In this document: piece after piece, positions 57,541-64,000 of the stretch
Position numbering within the stretch: position 1 is the first letter of the stretch
How the letters are laid out: every line of letters begins with the position of its first letter
DNA from: Arabidopsis thaliana
Taxonomy: Eukaryota; Streptophyta; Magnoliopsida; Brassicales; Brassicaceae
NCBI RefSeq assembly: GCF_000001735.4
Contig: NC_003070.9
Span: 28,443,971-28,507,970 of the forward strand
Direction: 5' to 3'
DNA: 64,000 nucleotides
Position numbers and translations under genes: made by a program
Notes under the pieces: model-generated
What the model was told of the DNA's origin: nothing
Database searches by the model: none
Seen by the model: the letters and a program-made list of their open reading frames with translations, nothing else

Positions 57541-59126
57541 ATGTGTAGTAAAATAACATTAGTGTTAACTTTATTTTCCAGTTATTTCATATCAACAGAT
57601 GCTGTGAATGGATCATTTCCTGCGCTTTTGGCTTTTGGAGATTCAATTCTCGATACTGGCAACAACAATTTTCTCCTGACTTTTATGAAAGGAAATATCT
57701 GGCCATATGGAAGGAGTTTCAGCATGAGAAGGGCGACAGGAAGATTTGGAAATGGAAGAGTTTTCTCTGATATAGTTGGTATATTATCATTTTTTTTACA
57801 ATGCTTCTTTGTATTTCCTAATTTTTCTCATATTGCATAGCTTAGAAAATCATATGGTATGAATAATATTATTCTGATATAGTAAGTTTATTATTACTAC
57901 AGCTGAAGGTTTAGGGATCAAGAAGATTTTACCAGCTTATCGTAAGTTGTTCAATTCTCCAAGTGACCTTAGAACTGGTGTTTGCTTCGCATCAGGTGGT
58001 GCAGGAGTTGACCCTGTTACATCCAAATTGCTGGTGAAAATAATAATTATAAATTTGTTATTTCTTTAAAAAAATATATTATATGTCTTAACTAAATATA
58101 CATTTTCTAATAAATATTGTAATTTATTTTGGGTGGTGATTTGGTCAGAGAGTTTTAACGCCAAAGGATCAAGTAAACGATTTCAAAGGGTACATAAGAA
58201 AGCTAAAGGCCACAGCAGGTCCTTCAAGAGCAAGTAGTATAGTTTCAAATGCAGTGATTCTTGTTTCTCAAGGAAATAATGATATTGGAATCTCATATTT
58301 TGGAACTCCAACTGCTGCTTTCCGAGGATTAACTCCCAATAGATATACCACTAAACTAGCTGGTTGGAACAAACAGTTTATGAAAGTAATACATAAAATC
58401 ATTTTCTTATCAAGCATCCATATATATATATGAAGTATATATATTCGTTCACGTTTTTTTTGTTCTATGTATGAAGGAATTATACGATCAAGGAGCGAGA
58501 AAATTCGCGGTAATGGGAGTGATACCGTTGGGATGTTTGCCTATGACAAGAATCTTCCTTGGTGGGTTCGTCATCACGTGTAACTTCTTCGCGAATAGAG
58601 TCGCAGAACAGTACAACGGAAAATTGAGGAGCGGAACTAAAAGTTGGGGACGTGAAGCAGGTTTTAGGGGTGCAAAATTTGTCTATGTCGACATGTACAA
58701 CACTCTTATGGATGTTATTAAAAATTATAGAAGATACGGTAAGTAAATACCCACCACCATTTTCCCTTGTTTTTTTTTGCTAACAACATGAATTATATTG
58801 GATTTGAATTAGATGGGGATATAATTATAATGACGAAAACTATTGATTTTATGTCACATTTAACTGTTCCTCATTCTTAAAGATCTTGTTTACCGAATTT
58901 GTTCTATCGCTTGATAATTTATGTATATAGTTACTAAGTATCATGTACTTGTATGGTTGCAGGATTTTCTAATGAGAAAAATGGGTGTTGTTGTATGATT
59001 ACGGCTATAATACCATGCCCCAACCCAGATAAATACGTCTTCTACGACTTCGTTCATCCATCCGAGAAAGCTTACAGAACAATTTCTAAAAAGCTTGTCC
59101 AGGATATCAAGAATGGCCTTGCCTGA
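57541..59126 (+). CDS. EXL4: GDSL esterase/lipase EXL4
   Basis: Five exons: 57541-57778, 57903-58033, 58149-58385, 58477-58738, 58963-59126, giving 343 residues. Short signal peptide (about 1-22) directly before SFPALLAFGDSILDTGNNN with Ser35. Block III reads QGNNDI. The end has YDFVHPSEKAY with Asp318 and His321. The catalytic set is complete. It belongs with EXL5 in a second subgroup: exons 4 and 5 are 262 and 164 bases in both, and the C-terminal block is KNGCCC instead of KGCCGTG. Known from the literature, as I recall, as a pollen-coat lipase acting in stigma hydration (AT1G75910). The tapetal role is not visible in the sequence. Confidence 0.95.
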
Positions 59127-60460
59127 TTTATTATATATACAATGCTTTATTTTAATTTTAATAACAGCCATCGTTAATAATAGAAATGAGAAGACAAAAA
59201 TCATACATGGCGATCTCTCTGTTTTTCTTATGTTAAAGAATGTATAATCCAGTTTATGTATTGTTCACTTTATATAATCCCAGAACAACAAAGGAGTTTG
59301 TTTACAAATGTAAACCTTTTCTTTTTTGCCAATGGTTAGAAAAGAACGTATCTAATAACAATCCCCTAGCAAATAAGAAAATGACCAAATTAACACTTTT
59401 GGAAATTAGTGAAATAAAAATCCAATAAGGTGATTTAAAAACTCATGTTTTTGATGACGATAGCTAAAATTTTATGAATTTAAATATCGTCAAAATAAAA
59501 TATCAACTTCACTTATAAGTATTCCGTAAAACATATTGGTTTAATTGTGAACATTTTTTCATAGAATATGTCCGATATATATATTTCTTCTTCTTCTATA
59601 TGTGCCAGTCGGGCAAAAAAAATTGTGAATGGCAAATGAAAAAGGTTATGCATTGTAAACGAATTGCTTCTAGCAAGGTCCGCAACCACTATATACAAAA
59701 TGATGCAAGGGATATTGGAATTTTACTTTTTTATTTATTTAATTTCTATTTATTATACACTAGTACATCTGTTCTTCTTAGCCCTGTTCTTTAAAACAAT
59801 AAGTCAACGTGGTCCAGTAATACAAAGGAGGCAGAGCACAACGTTAGATAAATGAAAAGCAATGGTTTAGTAGAAAGTAATACAATCAAAATATATACAA
59901 TCAGTATCTAAACTAAAAATTAGTAGGAGCGTATCAGCTAATAATTGGAAAGTATTTGACCCGAACCGTGTATAACGGCTAGATTATCACCGAACCTAAG
60001 GTTAGTGTTTGCTCTGGACTATAACAAACCCTAAGTGAAAAGGAAAAAAGGAAACTTGAGTGTCAAACAAAAAAATTTATATACATGCGTCTCGCGTCTC
60101 CTTTCAAGTTAAAAATGCAATTGCTCTGAATTTTTTTTCAATTCTCTTCTTCGATTGTTGTCTGCTTCGTTTGCCTCTCTGTTCTCTTCTTCTTCCTTTT
60201 TTGAGATTTCATTATTCATGAGTTGTTGCATCTGCTTGTTGGATTCACCCTAATCTTTGGTGTGATTCGTTGGTATGGCCCAAGAAAGACTCATATATAC
60301 AACGGCTCTCTCTGTTTTCACTTAAAAAGCAACGAAGAAGACGAGAGAGATCACACACACAAGCATCACATCTTAATTTGTTTGCCTGCGATGATAAGAT
60401 CTATCATCCACCGTAGAAACAGAGACATAGAGAGAGACGATTCGAAGGACATGTTGCCGG

Positions 60461-60622
60461 GATTTTAGGCTTCGTGAGTCATGATGTTGGAGGTTCTATC
60501 CGGCGATGGGGGTGTCGATAGATTGAGGAGGTGGAGCGATCAGAGGATTTTAGGCTTCGGGAGTCATGATGGTGGAGCGATCATCGGAGATTGGCGATGG
60601 AGATTGAGGAGGCGGAGCGTAT
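60461..60622 (+). repeat. 85-base tandem duplication
   Basis: Copy 1 starts at 60461 and copy 2 at 60546. Both begin GATTTTAGGCTTCG, continue GAGTCATGATG, and both carry GATTGAGGAGG-GGAGCG near the end. The middle has diverged. Confidence 0.88.
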
Positions 60623-61511
60623 TTTCCGTTAACGGGTATAGATGGCATGTGCTCTCAGAGGCCCAATAGAAACAATTTCAGCCCATCAAACAATGACTAG
60701 CCCATTGCCAGGTTAATTCTCAGCCCATTTTCTTGTTTAGTTAAGAAATTAATATATTTTATAATTTTAATTAAAGGCTTTTTTCTCACGGATTTTTTAT
60801 TTTCTTGCAATTTTTATTTAAAGTTAATTTTTAATATTTTTAGATTAAAAAAATTATTTTTTAATATATATAATATTTTTGTTTTTAAGTGTTAAAGTTT
60901 AATATGTGTAAAATAATTGGACACAACATCCCGTCCATAATATGAGGTCCTTAAGCGGTGTTCTAGGTTCATTAAATATTTTATACATACAAAATTTTAA
61001 CATTTTTAAAAAAGTATTTTTTGGGTTTTCAGTATGTATTATTTTTTAAATATACATAAAGTTTTAATTTAAGTGTTAGATTTAAATATGTGTAAACCAA
61101 AAAGAATGTAAATAATACATGTAATATAGACATAACTCTTTTTACTAACTTTCAAAACCATACTTTATATAATAAAATTGATTTTTGATTTACCAAATCA
61201 ATAAAGGTACATGTACAACCAATTACTCTTTTTTTTTTCTTTTTGAAACAAATTAATGGTAATAAGATCAATGGTTTACTTAACTTAATAGAACTTTTCT
61301 TTTTCATAAATTTTATATTTACATGATATTCTTAATAGATGAGCCATGACTTTTATATAGCAATAATAAGATGCACTAAAACATAGTGATAATATTATTT
61401 TAGCATTTTTTAAATGAGAGTGATAGAATTATTATCCTCTTAAAAGCTAAATTCTAACATTCATTTTGTGTATGTTAACTCTCATGCTTTTTGCCTTGGA
61501 CAAACAAAAGC

Positions 61512-61521
61512 TAGACGTCTA
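61512..61521. promoter_or_regulatory. Palindrome TAGACGTCTA, EXL5 promoter
   Basis: Identical 10-base palindrome to the EXL4 promoter, followed by AAAAATA, 94 bases before the ATG. A TATA-like TATATAA is at 61544-61550. Confidence 0.65.
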
Positions 61522-61605
61522 AAAATAGTTAGAAAATAAAACATATATAAGATGAACTAAACACTTTGGGGGAAAAAAAAATTATGAACTTAATTAGGGT
61601 TCTAT

Positions 61606-63053
61606 ATGTTTAGAAAAAAAATGTTGGTGTTAGCATTATTTTCCATTTACTTCTTATCAATAGAAGCTGTCCGGAATGAATCATTTCCTGCGCTATTAGC
61701 TTTTGGAGATTCAATGGTCGATACTGGTAACAACAATTACCTCCTGACTCTAATGAAAGGAAATTACTGGCCATATGGGTGGAATTTCGACTCAAAAATA
61801 CCGACCGGAAGATTTGGAAACGGAAGAGTTTTCTCCGATGTAGTTGGTATAATATTAAAGAGTTCTTTACAATGCTTTTTTGTAATTTCTGGTTTATATC
61901 ATATTGTTTGGCTAATCATATAGTGAAGTTCTTTTTTTCCAACCGCAGCTGAAGGTTTGGGGATCAAAAGAATTGTACCAGCTTATCGTAAGTTATACAT
62001 TGCTCCAAGCGACCTTAAAACGGGTGTTTCTTTTGCATCAGGTGGTGCAGGAGTCGACCCTGTTACATCCAAATTGCTGGTGAAAAAATTATTGAACTTG
62101 TTATTTGGTTAAGAAGTGGTATATATTCTAACTAATTCGGGTGTTTGTTTGATCAGAGAGTTTTATCGCCAGCTGACCAAGTAAAAGATTTCAAAGGCTA
62201 CAAAAGAAAGCTAAAAGGTGTAGTAGGCAGGTCAAAAGCAAAAAAAATAGTTGCAAATTCAGTGATTCTTGTTTCTGAAGGAAATAATGATATTGGAATC
62301 ACATATGCGATTCATGATGCTGGTATGCGATTAATGACTCCGAAAGTATACACCAGTAAATTAGTTGGTTGGAACAAAAAATTTATAAAAGTAAGATGGA
62401 GAAAATGAATTTTTTTTATTCATCAACACTGTTATATATGTGTTTATTCACATTTTTTTGGTTTTTGTAAATGTATGAAGGATTTATATGATCACGGAGC
62501 AAGAAAATTTGCGGTGATGGGAGTGATACCATTGGGATGTTTGCCTATGTCAAGACTTATTTTTGGTGGGTTCTTCGTGTGGTGTAATTTCTTGGCAAAC
62601 ACAATCTCTGAAGATTACAACAAAAAATTGAAAAGCGGAATTAAAAGTTGGAGAGGAGCATCAGATTTTAGGGGTGCTAGGTTTGTCTATGTCGACATGT
62701 ACAACTCTCTTATGGATGTTATCAACAATCATAGGAAATACGGTACGTAAATACGTAAATCTCCTTTTTATAAAAATATATGCATTACCAAGATCAATAC
62801 AAAGGAACCACATATTTAGTGATGCTTAGACATTTGAAATCTCAGGAGCGACCATAATAGTTAGGTATTGTGTACTTGTATGGTTTCAGGATTTACCCAT
62901 GAGAAGAATGGATGTTGTTGTATGCTTACGGCAATAGTACCATGCTCCAACCCAGATAAATATGTCTTCTATGACTTTGCTCATCCCTCCGAGAAAGCCT
63001 ACAAAACAATTGCTAAAAAGCTTGTCGAGGATATCAAGACAGGACTTGCCTGA
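61606..63053 (+). CDS. EXL5: GDSL esterase/lipase EXL5
   Basis: Five exons: 61606-61846, 61949-62079, 62157-62390, 62481-62742, 62890-63053, giving 343 residues. Signal peptide about 1-22, then SFPALLAFGDSMVDTGNNN with Ser36, block III EGNNDI, and YDFAHPSEKAY with Asp318 and His321. It is closely similar to EXL4 along its whole length, with identical sizes of exons 2, 4 and 5. Exons 1 and 3 differ by one codon each way. A second in-frame Met (residue 6) is possible, but the first keeps the leader short and the signal peptide basic (MFRKK). I recall AT1G75920. Probably co-expressed with EXL4 given the shared promoter blocks (inference). Confidence 0.94.
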
Positions 63054-64000
63054 TTTCTTACAATGCTATTTTCATCTTGGAATTACCATAATTAATTATA
63101 TACGTACTTCTTCTGTTTCAAAATCTTTGATGTTCTAGAGAATTTTTTTTTGTTTTACATTATAATGTTCTCATTTTTAATGTAAAATTTATTAGTTTAA
63201 AAAAAATGTTTTGACCATTTATATTTTGCAGTTTGTTATTTTGCAGTTGGTTGAATTGTGTTAGATAAATAATAAATAATGTTTTTATCTACAAAAAATA
63301 AAAAATAGAATAAAGGATTTTTTTATTTTTTTTTTCACAAGAATAAAGGATTTTCTTATTAGTGTACAATATCCTTAAACAATCTCTTCCTCCAAACACA
63401 TCAGACTAGTCACGCTTCTGCTCACTAAATTTTATTCTATTTCAAATGAAAAGAGCGAAGCTTCTTGAACTCTACAGCTCTTACCAAACTACTTTAAAAT
63501 CTTTTCCCACTGTCACGTTTCAGTACTAGGACTCCACAGCATCTCGACGATCATATGTGCAAACTTCTTGAAGCTCAACCACTATATATCTTCTATATCA
63601 TTTCTCATTTAAAAGTTCTCCTGCTGGAAAAGTCTAAACAATTCGTCTGTACAGATTTAATTTTCATTTGTAAAATTAACCGAAACCAAAAGAAAAAGGA
63701 AAGACCAAATAAGAAATCAACAAACTTGACAATTTTGACTAAAGTAAGATAAATTTGATCGAGTTTTTTTCATAAAACATGGTTTGATTTTCTAAGAATT
63801 TTGACTAGTAATAGCAAGCAACACAAACTAATCTACTAGTAGACTAGGCTGCACTATATTTGATCGGAGAGTCATTACCTGCAAACCAAGTTCTCTTTTA
63901 TGTAAATTAAATCATTATTTTATAAAATGGCATTTTTCATGAGATTTATGGAATTATTATCGTCTTAAACTATCCTAACATTCATTCGGTGTGTAATATT
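63054..64000. other. Right-edge flank, start of another EXL-type promoter
   Basis: EXL5 3' UTR, then AT-rich sequence with a small direct-repeat insertion at 63307-63354. The last 60 bases match the upstream parts of the EXL5 and EXL4 promoters (GAATTATTATC-TCTTAAA, then CTAACATTCATT-TGTGT), so another family member likely begins past the edge. Confidence 0.6.
63307..63354. repeat. 15-base direct repeat flanking a T-tract
   Basis: Copies at 63307-63321 and 63340-63354 are identical, separated by 18 bases of mostly T ending CACA. Confidence 0.92.

Larger units (their letters stand above)
59127..61605. other. EXL4-EXL5 spacer, 2.5 kb
   Basis: Besides EXL4 3' UTR and EXL5 promoter it holds a GC-richer segment at 60100-60670 with a CT-rich leader-like start and an 85-base tandem duplication, then repeated GCCCA elements (60663-60726), then an AT-rich imperfect duplication (60858-61106). 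No gene recognised. Small ORFs at 60223-60669 have no family features. Confidence 0.5.

Overview
The window is plant nuclear DNA: AT-rich intergenic sequence, genes with many short GT-AG introns, and plant-only families (SKU5-like, thaumatin-like, LRR receptor kinase, ROP GTPase, plant defensin). The encoded CLAVATA1, TUB1, ROP4, VPS35B and EXL proteins are ones I recognise from memory as Arabidopsis thaliana, lower arm of chromosome 1, about AT1G75760 to AT1G75920. No database was searched. Exon coordinates were worked out by hand from splice sites, reading frame and family conservation.

Layout. 1-2969: gene-free flank with simple repeats. 2970-4451 (-): KDEL/ERD2-type receptor. 6052-7001 (+): small protein of unknown function with a DLNxxP (EAR-like) motif. 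7408-9632 (-): beta-tubulin TUB1. 11010-13418 (-): SKS18. 14919-16477 (+): thaumatin-like protein with a C-terminal extension. 17777-18154 (+): two-helix membrane protein. 19661-22682 (-): CLV1. 22683-28434: long gene-free stretch holding a broken copy of the neighbouring defensin. 28435-28784 (+): PDF1.1. 31994-33407 (+): ROP4. 34083-39904 (-): VPS35B in 22 exons. 40285-41773 (-): Lys-rich nuclear-type protein. 42562-43144 (+): coiled-coil protein. From 46594 to the right edge: a head-to-tail array of five GDSL esterase/lipases, EXL1 to EXL5, with an exon relic after EXL2.

The genes do not form a pathway, apart from the EXL array, which is a local gene family in two subgroups (EXL1-3 and EXL4-5). 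EXL4 and EXL5 share promoter blocks. Part of such a block recurs at the right edge, so a further EXL-type gene probably begins just outside the window.

The less expected material lies between genes: the defensin pseudogene, the EXL exon-5 relic, four tiny insertions of the form direct repeat, T-tract, direct repeat (one at a splice acceptor of SKS18), a promoter-like duplication with telo-boxes, and several local tandem duplications. I saw no convincing tRNA, rRNA, CRISPR array or intact transposon.
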